NCBI GenBank assembly: GCA_902605525.1
Contig: CACLCV010000005.1
Location: 1-48,648 of the forward strand
Length of the DNA: 48,648 nt
Reading direction: 5' to 3'
DNA from: an uncultured Gammaproteobacteria bacterium
GTDB lineage: Bacteria; Pseudomonadota; Gammaproteobacteria; GCA-002705445; GCA-002716945
Shown here in pieces: positions 9,153-17,527 of the stretch. The notes below the pieces were generated by a model. It saw only the letters and a program-made list of their open reading frames with translations, did not search any database and was not told the origin of the DNA. The position numbers were made by a program, and so were the translations under genes. Within the stretch, counting starts at the first letter, position 1, and each line of letters begins with the position of its first letter.

Positions 9153-9521
9153 TTAAAATGTATATTTAGTGTTTATTACAATCCAGTTAAGATCTCTTCC
9201 AACTGATTTCATTTTACTACGATAGTTAACATTTAGCTTGAGGGAATTAAAAAATGTCCTTGTAACACCAAATCTCAGATAATCATATGAAGCACCGGAA
9301 CCAATTGGTGTTCCCTCATTAATATCTTCACCAAAGCCTACCTCACCAAATAATCTATAATTATCCAAAATAACACTTTTACCTACTTTGATATGATGTG
9401 ATGTTTTATAGTAGCTAGAGTCACTGAACCATAATTCTTGTCTTGTTGCTATGTAACTATCAGCACTTAGATTTGGTACTGAGACTACAAGCAAGAAAAA
9501 AATATATAATATATTACGCAT
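9153..9521 (-). CDS. Small exported protein, outer-membrane beta-barrel-like
   Basis: A 122-residue protein with a clear signal peptide (basic start, hydrophobic 4-17, likely cleavage after LSA at 18-20). The mature part has alternating polar/aromatic strands and ends in KYTF; a C-terminal Phe is the recognition signature of BamA-inserted outer-membrane proteins. Strand-like segments such as YRLFGEVGFG and YDYLRFGVTRTFF support a beta fold. At about 100 mature residues it is small for a barrel; it could be a short porin-like protein or a fragment of one. It lies 11 nt downstream of the PQQ dehydrogenase gene on the same strand, so both probably act in the cell envelope. Confidence 0.55.
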   Translation of the reverse strand: MRNILYIFFLLVVSVPNLSADSYIATRQELWFSDSSYYKTSHHIKVGKSVILDNYRLFGEVGFGEDINEGTPIGSGASYDYLRFGVTRTFFNSLKLNVNYRSKMKSVGRDLNWIVINTKYTF

Positions 9522-9532
9522 TTATTTCTCCT

Positions 9533-10615
9533 TTAATATTTATTTAGTTGCCATAGGCTTGCACTGCCACTTGAATTAATTAAGAATATTTCCCCTTTAC
9601 CATTGATTTCTATATCTCTTATTCTTCCAATGTCATCTTCAAATACAATATGCTCTTTTTTCACACTATTGTTTTCAAATTCCAACCTATAAAGAGTTCT
9701 AAATTTTAGTGATGTTATTAATACATCTCCATTCCATTCAGAAAAATCATCACCTTTATATATAGCAATATTGCTAACCGCAATAGAAGGCGTCCAAGTC
9801 CATATTGGTTTTGTGAATCCTGGTTCCCATGCATTTCCATTTCCTATCTGAGTACCAATATAGTTTTTTCCTCCCCATCCAATAATTTTCCAACCATAAT
9901 TTTCTCCGAATTTTACTTCACCAAAAAAATCTCCTCCTTTTGCTCCATGGTTTGATATATACACTTTCTTATCAAATGGTGAAAGATACATTCCTTGAGG
10001 ATTTCTCACCCCAATCTGATAGACCTCTGGAAGCCACGTAGGTTTATCTACAAATTTTGGATTATCTTCAGGTATTGATCCATCTAAGTTTATTCTTATA
10101 ATACTTCCTGGATGGTTAGTTATGTCTTGCGCAATCATTCCTTTGCCTCGTTCACCCACTGATGCAAAAAGATGTTTATCTTTTATAACAATCCGAGAGC
10201 CAAAATGGTATCCGCTGCTAATAGGCGGTTCTGCTTGAAATATGTTTTGAAAGTCTATTTTCTTTTCGTTATATAAGCCTCTAGCAATAGAAGTAGATGA
10301 ATTTCCATTCTCTCTATCCTCAGAATAGCTTACATATACATAACCATCTCTATAGAGAATGTCTAAGAGACCTCCTTGTCCATAGTAATAAAAATCAAGA
10401 TTATGTTCGATGATATATTTATTACCATTATTCATATCAATGCGAACTATATCACCGGTTTTCTCTGTTACAAGTAGAGTCTCATCATCAACAAAAGACA
10501 TTCCCCATGGCTCGCTAAGGTCGCTAGTAATTTTTAAAACTTTGAACTTTTCGTTTGAGGAAACACCTGTACTAAAATATATGAGAGACAAGAAAACAAA
10601 TATCAACCTAATCAT
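9533..10615 (-). CDS. PQQ-dependent soluble sugar dehydrogenase (aldose dehydrogenase type)
   Basis: Periplasmic six-bladed beta-propeller quinoprotein of the YliI/Asd group, oxidising aldoses with PQQ. The 360-residue protein has a signal peptide (1-20), the opening motif LSEPWGMSF (33-41), HFGSRI (137-142; the conserved His and Arg near PQQ), GERGKGMIAQD, PGSIIRINLDGS (169-180) and GVRNPQG (202-208). The length is normal for the family. No PQQ synthesis genes are in the window, so the cofactor may come from elsewhere in the genome or from the environment. The start ATG is at 10615-10613, with a 12-nt gap to the downstream small envelope gene. Confidence 0.88.
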   Translation of the reverse strand: MIRLIFVFLSLIYFSTGVSSNEKFKVLKITSDLSEPWGMSFVDDETLLVTEKTGDIVRIDMNNGNKYIIEHNLDFYYYGQGGLLDILYRDGYVYVSYSEDRENGNSSTSIARGLYNEKKIDFQNIFQAEPPISSGYHFGSRIVIKDKHLFASVGERGKGMIAQDITNHPGSIIRINLDGSIPEDNPKFVDKPTWLPEVYQIGVRNPQGMYLSPFDKKVYISNHGAKGGDFFGEVKFGENYGWKIIGWGGKNYIGTQIGNGNAWEPGFTKPIWTWTPSIAVSNIAIYKGDDFSEWNGDVLITSLKFRTLYRLEFENNSVKKEHIVFEDDIGRIRDIEINGKGEIFLINSSGSASLWQLNKY

Positions 10616-10645
10616 AAATATAATTATACAGCACGAATAGTATTA

Positions 10646-10669
10646 TTTCCTCCCCACCCGAATCATACC
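10646..10669 (-). pseudogene. Degenerate copy of the tRNA-Arg(CCT) 3' end
   Basis: On the plus strand, TTTCCTCCCC then A, then CCCG (10646-10660) matches 14 of 15 bases of the segment at 12712-12726, which covers three flanking bases, the discriminator, the acceptor strand and the start of the T stem of the intact tRNA-Arg on the same strand. Weaker similarity continues for about 9 more bases with one gap. The orientation is the same, so the 2.07 kb in between is bracketed by direct repeats of a tRNA 3' end, as expected for an old insertion at a tRNA. The match is short and could be chance. Confidence 0.35.
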
Positions 10670-10842
10670 TACCATTTTATATGATGCATTGAGTATATTT
10701 CTAAAATAGAAAGTGAATACTTGATTCAAATTAAGTATTATGTTGATTCATATTGAACTACTGCAGCAAGCATGCAGTGGAGGTCTCAAAATTTTATCAA
10801 TAGAAAATCAATAAACCATTATTTATATCATGTTAATATTAT
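10670..10842. promoter_or_regulatory. Intergenic control region with a 24-bp palindrome and a GC-rich hairpin
   Basis: This stretch separates the PQQ dehydrogenase gene (minus) from the photolyase group (plus). It contains an imperfect 24-bp palindrome at 10716-10739 with arms AATACTT / AAGTATT (20 of 24 positions symmetric). A direct repeat TTGATTCA occurs at 10721-10728 and 10743-10750, and a hairpin ACTGCA (10760-10765) / TGCAGT (10773-10778) with a 7-nt loop is not followed by a T run. The palindrome plus half-site repeat looks like an operator; the regulator is unknown. I see no coding frame here. Confidence 0.4.
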
Positions 10843-11034
10843 TTGTATAAGTGCTATTATTTTTTAGTGACTATTGGCTGTTTAAATTCTCTTATTCTGC
10901 TTAACAGCATTATAATTTACTATGGTGCTTATTATTACCATTTTAAAAATTTACCGATGGAATATCTCGCACTAATATTATTCCTTGCTTTGGGTAGCAG
11001 TTATGAATTGATATTGACAGGTAGGTGTCATTGA
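10843..11034 (+). CDS. Possible small membrane protein (TTG start)
   Basis: An open frame of 63 residues starting at a TTG; a GTG at 10867 or the ATG at about codon 39 are alternatives. The translation is hydrophobic and Tyr/Leu/Ile-rich with two likely membrane segments (about 7-26 and 40-55). No ribosome binding site is evident and no family is recognised. It is kept because it lies in line with the next small membrane protein and the photolyase, but it may be a chance frame in AT-rich DNA. Confidence 0.3.
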   Translation: MYKCYYFLVTIGCLNSLILLNSIIIYYGAYYYHFKNLPMEYLALILFLALGSSYELILTGRCH

Positions 11035-11050
11035 ATTAGAGATACAGAAA

Positions 11051-11227
11051 ATGTTTAATTATTTTTTATTTATTATTTTTATTATTGGGTTAGTTTTAGC
11101 TAGAAAACTTGCGGTAAGTAAATCAACCGTGGACATACCCAAACAAATGGATTGGGCGATTAAATATCTAATATCATCTATTATTTTTGTAGGAATTGTC
11201 ATTTTTATATATATGGTAGCTATCTAA
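11051..11227 (+). CDS. Small two-helix membrane protein upstream of photolyase (58 aa)
   Basis: ATG at 11051 to TAA at 11225-11227 encodes 58 residues with two hydrophobic segments (about 2-17 and 38-56) and a polar middle, ARKLAVSKSTVDIPKQMDWA. The stop is one nucleotide before the photolyase ATG at 11229, so translation is almost certainly coupled. No family is recognised; the tight coupling suggests a role with, or at least co-expression with, the photolyase/cryptochrome. Confidence 0.55.
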   Translation: MFNYFLFIIFIIGLVLARKLAVSKSTVDIPKQMDWAIKYLISSIIFVGIVIFIYMVAI

Positions 11228-11228
11228 C

Positions 11229-12677
11229 ATGACAGATATCTTATGGTTTAGGAATGATTTGAGATTATATGATAATGAGTCATTTTCGAGAGTTGTTAAA
11301 AGTAATTCTGTGATTTTAATTTACATATACGATAAAACTTTAATAAATAGAAATACCGTATCATTTTATCATTTAAAATTTATCGATGATTCTTTGAAAG
11401 ATTTGTCCAATGAACTTAATGAGAAATACAACGCTTCATTAAATATTTATTATGATCATACTTTAAATGTGTTTAGACATTTATCTGAAAAATATCAAAT
11501 TAAGAATATATTTTCGAATAGAGTTTATAAAGAGAGAGCAAGTCAGCTGATAGACAACGACTGTGAAAAATTATTTTTATTCAAGGGTATTGAATGGGTA
11601 AAGTCTAATCAATTTGGGATACAAATTAGCCACCGTAACAGGAAAACTTGGTCGAAAGATTGGAGAATGTTCACAAGTAAAAAAATTAAACCATTAATTA
11701 AATCTGAATGTAATTTTATTCATGATCATAATTTTGAGTTTATTGATGTAGGTCGAATTAAAAACGACGAGTCAAAATACAGACAGTCAGGAGGTACAAA
11801 GGCTGCAAAAAATTTGTTAAGTAGTTTTTTATCTTCTCGTCATCAAAATTATCAATTCTTAATGTCATCTCCGTCATCATCAGAGTCTTCATGCTCTAGA
11901 TTAAGTCCTCATATAGCTTATGGCACAATATCAATCAGAGATATTGTCACACGTCTAAATTTAAAAATTGAAAATGAAAATAATGTCGACAAGAAGTCAC
12001 TCACCTCATTTAAAAAAAGGTTAGCTTGGCACTGTCATTTTATTCAAAAATTTTATGATGAACCAGCTATTGAATACCAAAACATGAATCGAGCGTATGA
12101 TGGACTTAGAGAAGATTCTTTTAATGAATCAAAATTTAATGCCTGGAAGACAGGTTTAACAGGCTTTCCTTTTATTGATGCTTGCATGAGATTTGTCAGA
12201 TCTACTGGTTGGCTAAATTTTAGAATGAGAGCTATGCTTGTATCTTTTGCATCTTACCAATTATGGTTAGATTGGCGTTTAACCAGCAAACATTTATCAA
12301 AATATTTTACAGATTATGAACCTGGCATTCATTATTCTCAATTTCAGATGCAATCAGGTACAACAGGTATCAATACTATTAGAATCTACAACCCTATCAA
12401 ACAGTCATATGATCAGGATCCACATGGTGAGTTTATAAGAAAATGGATACCTGAATTAACTGATGTCCCAGATTCGCTGATTCATGAACCATGGCGCTTG
12501 TCTCCAGCAGAGGAATTAGATTTAGGCATTAAGTCAGGAAATAATTATCCAAGTCCAATTATAGATAATGGCTTAGAGACAAAACGCGCAAGAGATAAAA
12601 TTTGGGAAGTAAGAAAAAGTAAATATGCGAGAGATCTTTCAATCGCTGTAGTTAACAAGCATGCTAGTAATAAATAA
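11229..12677 (+). CDS. Deoxyribodipyrimidine photolyase / cryptochrome family protein
   Basis: Full-length (482 aa) flavoprotein that would use blue light to split UV-induced pyrimidine dimers, or act as a cryptochrome. The N-terminal antenna domain opens with WFRNDLRLYDN (6-16). The FAD domain shows SRLSPHIAYGTIS, TGWLNFRMRAM (about 325-335) and the block QMQSGTTGINTIRIYNP with QDPHGEFIRKWIPEL near 375-405. The GTTGINTIR version of the block is the one I associate with the cryptochrome-like bacterial group rather than with E. coli PhrB, so substrate (CPD or otherwise) is uncertain. It starts 1 nt after the small membrane gene and is followed by a convergent tRNA-Arg. Confidence 0.9.
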   Translation: MTDILWFRNDLRLYDNESFSRVVKSNSVILIYIYDKTLINRNTVSFYHLKFIDDSLKDLSNELNEKYNASLNIYYDHTLNVFRHLSEKYQIKNIFSNRVYKERASQLIDNDCEKLFLFKGIEWVKSNQFGIQISHRNRKTWSKDWRMFTSKKIKPLIKSECNFIHDHNFEFIDVGRIKNDESKYRQSGGTKAAKNLLSSFLSSRHQNYQFLMSSPSSSESSCSRLSPHIAYGTISIRDIVTRLNLKIENENNVDKKSLTSFKKRLAWHCHFIQKFYDEPAIEYQNMNRAYDGLREDSFNESKFNAWKTGLTGFPFIDACMRFVRSTGWLNFRMRAMLVSFASYQLWLDWRLTSKHLSKYFTDYEPGIHYSQFQMQSGTTGINTIRIYNPIKQSYDQDPHGEFIRKWIPELTDVPDSLIHEPWRLSPAEELDLGIKSGNNYPSPIIDNGLETKRARDKIWEVRKSKYARDLSIAVVNKHASNK

Positions 12678-12714
12678 ACTCAGATTATATAGGTAAGCAT
12701 CCATACTTGACTTT

Positions 12715-12787
12715 CCTCCCCGCCCGGACTCGAACCAGGAACTAAACCTTAGGAGGGTCCTGTTATATCCTGTTTAACTACGGGGAG
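12715..12787 (-). tRNA. tRNA-Arg (anticodon CCT)
   Basis: A 73-nt cloverleaf on the minus strand: acceptor CTCCCCG / CGGGGAG, D stem GTTA / TAAC, anticodon stem GGACC / GGTTT with loop CTCCTAA (anticodon CCT, reading AGG), a 4-nt variable region, T stem CCTGG / CCGGG with loop TTCGAGT, and discriminator G. The 3' CCA is not encoded (AAA follows). The T and anticodon stems use G-T pairs. It is oriented against the photolyase gene, and its 3' end faces the accessory block at 10646-12714. Confidence 0.93.
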
Positions 12788-12821
12788 ATATTTTTGTATA
12801 TTCTATAGTATAGTATGCAAT

Positions 12822-13457
12822 ATGAATATACTTTCAATTGACACATCAGGAAAATCATTTTCCCTAACTCTACTAAAAGATAATATAAAAACTTCATTTG
12901 TTGATACCACAGAGTCTGTTTCTAGCGAGTCTGTATTAGTTGAAATTGATAAATTAGTATCAGAATGTAAGATCACACCAAAGGATATTTGTAGTGTTGT
13001 CTATAACAATGGTCCAGGCAGTTTTACTGGCGTTCGTGTATCATCCGCTATAGTCCAAGCAATTGGATTCAGTAATAACTGTCCAGTTTATGGAATTAAT
13101 TCTCTAATGCTTATAGCTTATTCTCAGCATATGAAAAATAATATATCTAAAATTCAAGTTATCAAAAAAGCTTTTGGTGATCAGGTCTTCCATGGCCTAT
13201 TTCATCTGACAAGCGATTCATGTATATCGAATGATCCAATTAAAACATCTACATTTTCAGATGTAGAGATAGACTCTAATTATGTTTTAATAACTGATGA
13301 CAATAATATTATTGAAAATTCGAATGATGAACATCTACTAATAGATCATTTTGTTGGCTCAGAGCTTCTTATTGATTATTACAATATATACTGCGTGAAA
13401 AAAAATAATTTTGATTATAAAGATGCCTTACCAAGCTATGCTGGGCACACAATTTAA
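12822..13457 (+). CDS. tsaB: tRNA threonylcarbamoyladenosine biosynthesis protein TsaB
   Basis: Partner of TsaD and TsaE in making the t6A modification at position 37 of ANN-decoding tRNAs. The protein is an ASKHA-fold TsaD paralogue: it begins ILSIDTSGK (3-11), with the hallmark NNGPGSFTGVR at 62-72. At 211 residues it is slightly shorter than E. coli YeaZ (231). The usual HSE-type segment is SSES here (35-38), acceptable since TsaB is non-catalytic. It stands alone, its last 4 nt overlapping the end of the convergent psd gene, so no terminator fits between them. Confidence 0.9.
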   Translation: MNILSIDTSGKSFSLTLLKDNIKTSFVDTTESVSSESVLVEIDKLVSECKITPKDICSVVYNNGPGSFTGVRVSSAIVQAIGFSNNCPVYGINSLMLIAYSQHMKNNISKIQVIKKAFGDQVFHGLFHLTSDSCISNDPIKTSTFSDVEIDSNYVLITDDNNIIENSNDEHLLIDHFVGSELLIDYYNIYCVKKNNFDYKDALPSYAGHTI

Positions 13458-14320
13458 ATTTTAACGCCAATTTTTTGCCCCACTCTTATAGCTTGATTAA
13501 TTTTAAGGTCATCAGATAAGTTAATTTTATCCGTGAACAAAAGTATAACAGTAGAACCTGATTTGAACATTCCTATTTCATTGCCTTTATGGAAGCTAAT
13601 ATTTTTATTACCATATTTTGTAGAGATAACTTTTTTAGGCATGGGAGGGGACACTTCTCCTTTCCATTGAGTCTCTATTGATGATACATTAATTGCTCCA
13701 ACTAATATTACAGAAAAGAAAGAATCATTATTTTTAAAATGACAAACCAGTCGTTCATTTTTGGAGTAAAGGTTATTTATGCATTCAACTGCATGATCAG
13801 CTACACTAAATAATCTACCAGGTACATGAAGAGTCTTCATTAGTTTTCCAGTAAAAGGAATATGTACACGATGGTAATCTTTTGGTGAGAGATAAATTGT
13901 TAAAAAACTCCCATTATTATAGATGGATGACAATTCTTTATCATTAATCAGTAATTCTTTTATAGGAGTATTTTTACCTTTCACTTGTAATATAGATTCG
14001 TTTGTAATCTTTCCAAACTGTAGAATTCTTCCATCACAAGATGAAACAACAGAATTATTATCTAGATTAATCTTATGTACTCCTTTTTTGAGCTTACGTG
14101 TAAAAAAATCACAAAAGGTGTGATAGTTTTCAATATTTTCTTCTTCACATTCTTTAAGATTAATTTTAAAAATTCTTATATAAAGTTTAATCAGGTATTG
14201 AGTTAACGGATGATGTGTTCTAGTGATGATATAAGTAAAACGTGACATTAAATGATGTGGAACTAAATACAACCAATAGGAAAGTATCATTTTTTTTGCT
14301 TTTGAAAGGTAATTATCCAT
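13454..14320 (-). CDS. psd: Phosphatidylserine decarboxylase proenzyme
   Basis: Inner-membrane enzyme making phosphatidylethanolamine from phosphatidylserine, with a pyruvoyl group formed by self-cleavage. The 288-residue protein contains YHTFCDFFTR (65-74), SSCDGRI, SPKDYHRVHIP (the catalytic His region) and the C-terminal cleavage site FKSGSTVI with G255-S256-T257. In most family members this reads LGST, so Leu is replaced by Ser just before the cleavage triplet; the cleaved Gly-Ser bond itself is conserved. The length matches E. coli Psd (322) minus a shorter tail. It is divergent from aroC with 106 nt between. Confidence 0.92.
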   Translation of the reverse strand: MDNYLSKAKKMILSYWLYLVPHHLMSRFTYIITRTHHPLTQYLIKLYIRIFKINLKECEEENIENYHTFCDFFTRKLKKGVHKINLDNNSVVSSCDGRILQFGKITNESILQVKGKNTPIKELLINDKELSSIYNNGSFLTIYLSPKDYHRVHIPFTGKLMKTLHVPGRLFSVADHAVECINNLYSKNERLVCHFKNNDSFFSVILVGAINVSSIETQWKGEVSPPMPKKVISTKYGNKNISFHKGNEIGMFKSGSTVILLFTDKINLSDDLKINQAIRVGQKIGVKI

Positions 14321-14400
14321 TTATTCGTATGTTATCGTTATGCTTGGTACATTTATACATGCTCCAATCAAATTTATCAGCAAATATATGATATTTTGTC

Positions 14401-14406
14401 TATAAT
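14401..14406 (+). promoter_or_regulatory. Candidate -10 box for the aroC-purF run
   Basis: A perfect TATAAT lies 20 nt before the aroC start, predicting a transcript start near 14413 and a very short leader. No convincing -35 hexamer is present at 16-18 nt spacing. It lies in the only sizeable intergenic gap (14321-14426) upstream of the 14-kb gene run, so this is the most likely promoter location. Confidence 0.4.
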
Positions 14407-14426
14407 GCAATAAAAATATATTAATT

Positions 14427-15485
14427 ATGTCAGGAAACACATTCGGTAAAATTTTCAGAGTAACCACATTTGGTGAAAGCCATGGGAAAGCACTTGGTTG
14501 CGTTATAGATGGTTGTCCACCTAACATTAAAATAGATGAATCTGATATTCAAAAAGACTTAAACAGGCGCAAACCTGGACAGTCTAAATATACTACTCAG
14601 AGAAAAGAAGATGACAAGGTAGAAATACTCTCAGGTATTTTCAATGGAGTCACTACAGGCACACCAATCACTTTAATTATTTTCAATAAGGATCAAAAAT
14701 CTAAAGACTATTCTGAAATTAAAAATAAGTTTCGTCCAGGTCATGCTGATTTTACTTATCAGAAAAAATATGGCATCAGAGACTATAGAGGTGCTGGAAG
14801 GTCATCTGCAAGAGAAACAGTTGCAAGAGTAGCAGCTGGAGCTATAGCTAAGAAGTTTTTAAATAAGATTAATAAAACAAAAATATTTGGATATGTCTCA
14901 CAACTTGGTGAGATCACGCCAGATAAAATAAAACTTACTGATATAGAAAAGAACTCTTTCTTTTTTCCTGATGGAAAAAAAATATCTGAATTAGAAAAAT
15001 ATTTGATGGGTATTAGAAAGTCCGGTGACTCTATAGGTGCGAAAGTTACTATTGTAGGTAAGAATATTCCTATTGGTATTGGCGAACCAGTATTTGACAA
15101 ACTTGATGCAATACTTGCTCAAGCAATGATGTCTATCAATGCTGTAAAAGGCGTTGAGATCGGAGCAGGTTTTGATGTGGTTACCCAAAAAGGTTCAGAA
15201 GCTAGGGATGAAATTAGACCTAAAGGATTTTTGAGTAATTTCTCAGGTGGAACACTAGGTGGGATATCGACTGGGCAAGACCTTAAAGTTAATATTGCAC
15301 TTAAACCTACATCTAGCATTTTAGTTCCTGGCAAAACGGTGGATATTAAAAACAAGCCAACTACAATCAGAACGAAAGGTAGACATGACCCTTGTGTTGG
15401 CATAAGAGCGGTACCTATAGCCGAGGCGATGATGGCATTAACACTATGTGATTTATATCTTCGCCATAAAGCACAAAATCTATAA
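14427..15485 (+). CDS. aroC: Chorismate synthase
   Basis: Last step of the shikimate pathway: EPSP to chorismate with reduced FMN. The 352-residue protein begins [19 protein letters not shown] (2-20), the first family signature, followed by [22 protein letters not shown] and RPGHAD, and a C-terminal RGRHDPCVG-like [14 protein letters not shown]. The length matches the family (about 360). It opens the long plus-strand run and works with aroA, pheA, tyrA and the trp genes elsewhere in the window. leuC follows after 10 nt. Confidence 0.97.
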   Translation: MSGNTFGKIFRVTTFGESHGKALGCVIDGCPPNIKIDESDIQKDLNRRKPGQSKYTTQRKEDDKVEILSGIFNGVTTGTPITLIIFNKDQKSKDYSEIKNKFRPGHADFTYQKKYGIRDYRGAGRSSARETVARVAAGAIAKKFLNKINKTKIFGYVSQLGEITPDKIKLTDIEKNSFFFPDGKKISELEKYLMGIRKSGDSIGAKVTIVGKNIPIGIGEPVFDKLDAILAQAMMSINAVKGVEIGAGFDVVTQKGSEARDEIRPKGFLSNFSGGTLGGISTGQDLKVNIALKPTSSILVPGKTVDIKNKPTTIRTKGRHDPCVGIRAVPIAEAMMALTLCDLYLRHKAQNL

Positions 15486-15495
15486 GTCATTTAAA

Positions 15496-16899
15496 ATGAA
15501 ACATACTCTATACGATAAAATATGGTCTGATCATTGTATTCATGAGAACGAGGATAAATCGTCTCTTATATATATTGATAGACATTTGATACATGAGGTG
15601 ACATCACCTCAGGCATTTGATGGTTTGGATATTAAAAAAAGAGATATCTGGAATAAGCAGTCTATTATGGCAACAACTGATCATAATGTACCCACTATCA
15701 ATAGAGACAGAGGTATCACAGATCCAGTATCAAAAATTCAAGTTGAGACATTAAGAGATAATTGTAAAAAGCATAATATTGAACTATATGATCTTGATAA
15801 CATCAAACAAGGTATAGTCCATGTTATTGGGCCCGAGCTTGGCATGACACAGCCTGGTATGACATTGGTTTGTGGTGACTCACATACTTCAACTCATGGT
15901 GCACTTGCATCTTTAGCTTTTGGAATAGGAACAAGCGATGTTGAACATGTTTTAGCAACACAGTGTCTTAATTTGACAAAAGATAAAAATTTTAAAATTC
16001 ACGTGAATGGAAAACTTAAGCCCTTTGTAACATCAAAAGATTTAATTTTATACATTATTGGCAAAATTGGGACATCTGGTGGAACAGGTTTTACGATTGA
16101 GTATGCAGGCGAAGCAATTACTGATTTATCTATTGAGTCAAGAATGACTATGTGCAACATGACCATAGAAGCAGGTGCAAAATCTGGTCTAATGGCTTTT
16201 GATAAAACTACACATGACTATCTAAAAGACAGAGAGTTTCTGCCCAGTAAAAAGCATTATGATAATGCCCTTAAGTATTGGGAATCATTAGTAAGTGATG
16301 AAAGTGCTCATTTTGATAGAACAGAAGTATTTGATGCTAATGATGTTGAGCCCCAAGTAACATGGGGAACGTCACCTGAGATGGTTACACCTGTGGATAG
16401 CAAGATCCCAACACCCGATACTGTGACCAATGAAGAGGAGTATATCGATACGCTAAATTATATGGGACTTGAACCAGGTGTAGAAATTAATTCAATACCT
16501 CTTGATAAAATATTCATAGGATCTTGTACTAATTCTAGAATAGAAGACTTGAGAGATGCCTCACAAGTAGTTAAAGGTGAAAAACTATCAAGCAGTATCA
16601 AACAGGCTATAGTTGTTCCAGGCTCAGGTCTTGTAAAAGCGCAAGCGGAAGCAGAGGGCTTAGATAAAGTATTCATTGATGCTGGCTTTGAATGGAGAGA
16701 TCCAGGATGTTCAATGTGCTTAGGCATGAATGATGACTTCTTACAACCATATGAAAGATGTGCCTCAACATCTAATAGAAATTTCCAAGGTAGACAAGGA
16801 GATAAAGGCCGAACACATCTTGTTAGTCCAGCCATGGCAGCAGTTGCTGGTATTAAAGGTCATTTTTATAATGTTAAGGAATTCATGAATGAAAAATAA
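15496..16899 (+). CDS. leuC: 3-isopropylmalate dehydratase large subunit
   Basis: Aconitase-family enzyme that isomerises 2- to 3-isopropylmalate in leucine synthesis, with LeuD. From the ATG at 15496 it is 467 residues, as in E. coli (466), starting [13 protein letters not shown]; the open frame extends 16 codons upstream into aroC but that is not family-like. Motifs: [15 protein letters not shown] near residue 30, [22 protein letters not shown], and the 4Fe-4S cysteines C344 (GSCTNSR), C405 and C408 (GCSMC). The stop overlaps leuD by 11 nt. Confidence 0.97.
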   Translation: MKHTLYDKIWSDHCIHENEDKSSLIYIDRHLIHEVTSPQAFDGLDIKKRDIWNKQSIMATTDHNVPTINRDRGITDPVSKIQVETLRDNCKKHNIELYDLDNIKQGIVHVIGPELGMTQPGMTLVCGDSHTSTHGALASLAFGIGTSDVEHVLATQCLNLTKDKNFKIHVNGKLKPFVTSKDLILYIIGKIGTSGGTGFTIEYAGEAITDLSIESRMTMCNMTIEAGAKSGLMAFDKTTHDYLKDREFLPSKKHYDNALKYWESLVSDESAHFDRTEVFDANDVEPQVTWGTSPEMVTPVDSKIPTPDTVTNEEEYIDTLNYMGLEPGVEINSIPLDKIFIGSCTNSRIEDLRDASQVVKGEKLSSSIKQAIVVPGSGLVKAQAEAEGLDKVFIDAGFEWRDPGCSMCLGMNDDFLQPYERCASTSNRNFQGRQGDKGRTHLVSPAMAAVAGIKGHFYNVKEFMNEK

Positions 16900-17527
16900 T
16901 AATTTTGAAGGGCAAGTTATTCCTATAAATAGAGATAATGTAGATACAGATTTAATCATTCCGAAGCAATACTTAAAATCTATTAAAAAATCTGGTTTTG
17001 GACCATTTTTGTTTGATTCACTTAGGTATACTACAACAGCTACGCTTGATAGTAACAGTGAAAGAATTGAAGTCTCATCTTTTATATTGAATCAGACACC
17101 TTATAAGAATGGCACAATATTAATTGCAAAATCTAACTTCGGGTGCGGGTCATCTAGAGAACATGCAGTATGGGCTATACAGAATTATGGAATTAATATT
17201 GTAATCGCTGAAAGTTTTGCAGATATCTTTACGAGAAATAGTTATGCAAATGGCCTTTTATTAATTTGCTTGGATAAAAATATCATTATTAAGATTATTA
17301 ATGATGCTTTGTCATCAGATTCTTATAAAATTATGGTTCATCTAGAATCTAATACTATAACTTTGCCAAACGAAGAAAATATATTATTTACTATTGATGA
17401 TTCTTATAAAGAGAGAATCTTAAATAACTTAGATGATATAGAATTAACCTTAAAATATAAAAATAAAATTACTGAATATGAGAATAAAATAAAACAAACT
17501 AAGCCTTGGCTATTTAATAATGAATAA
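16889..17527 (+). CDS. leuD: 3-isopropylmalate dehydratase small subunit
   Basis: Swivelling-domain partner of LeuC. The 212-residue protein (E. coli 201) shows [14 protein letters not shown] (12-25) and the substrate-binding [13 protein letters not shown], then the [16 protein letters not shown] block. Its ATG lies inside the last codons of leuC (11-nt overlap) and its end overlaps leuB by 8 nt, so all three leu genes are translationally linked. leuA is not in this window. Confidence 0.96.
   Translation: MKNNNFEGQVIPINRDNVDTDLIIPKQYLKSIKKSGFGPFLFDSLRYTTTATLDSNSERIEVSSFILNQTPYKNGTILIAKSNFGCGSSREHAVWAIQNYGINIVIAESFADIFTRNSYANGLLLICLDKNIIIKIINDALSSDSYKIMVHLESNTITLPNEENILFTIDDSYKERILNNLDDIELTLKYKNKITEYENKIKQTKPWLFNNE

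Noticed and set aside
10640-10842. A complete extra tRNA or other structured RNA gene in the gap
   Set aside because: Only a tRNA 3'-end-like stretch is present; no D or anticodon arm can be formed nearby, and the hairpin at 10760-10778 does not belong to a known RNA family that I recognise.
14783-15490. Minus-strand frames opposite aroC
   Set aside because: They lie wholly opposite a strongly conserved gene, overlap each other in different frames and show no domain pattern.
15448-15495. Upstream leuC start inside aroC
   Set aside because: It would add 16 non-homologous residues; MKHTLYDK at 15496 aligns with known LeuC starts.
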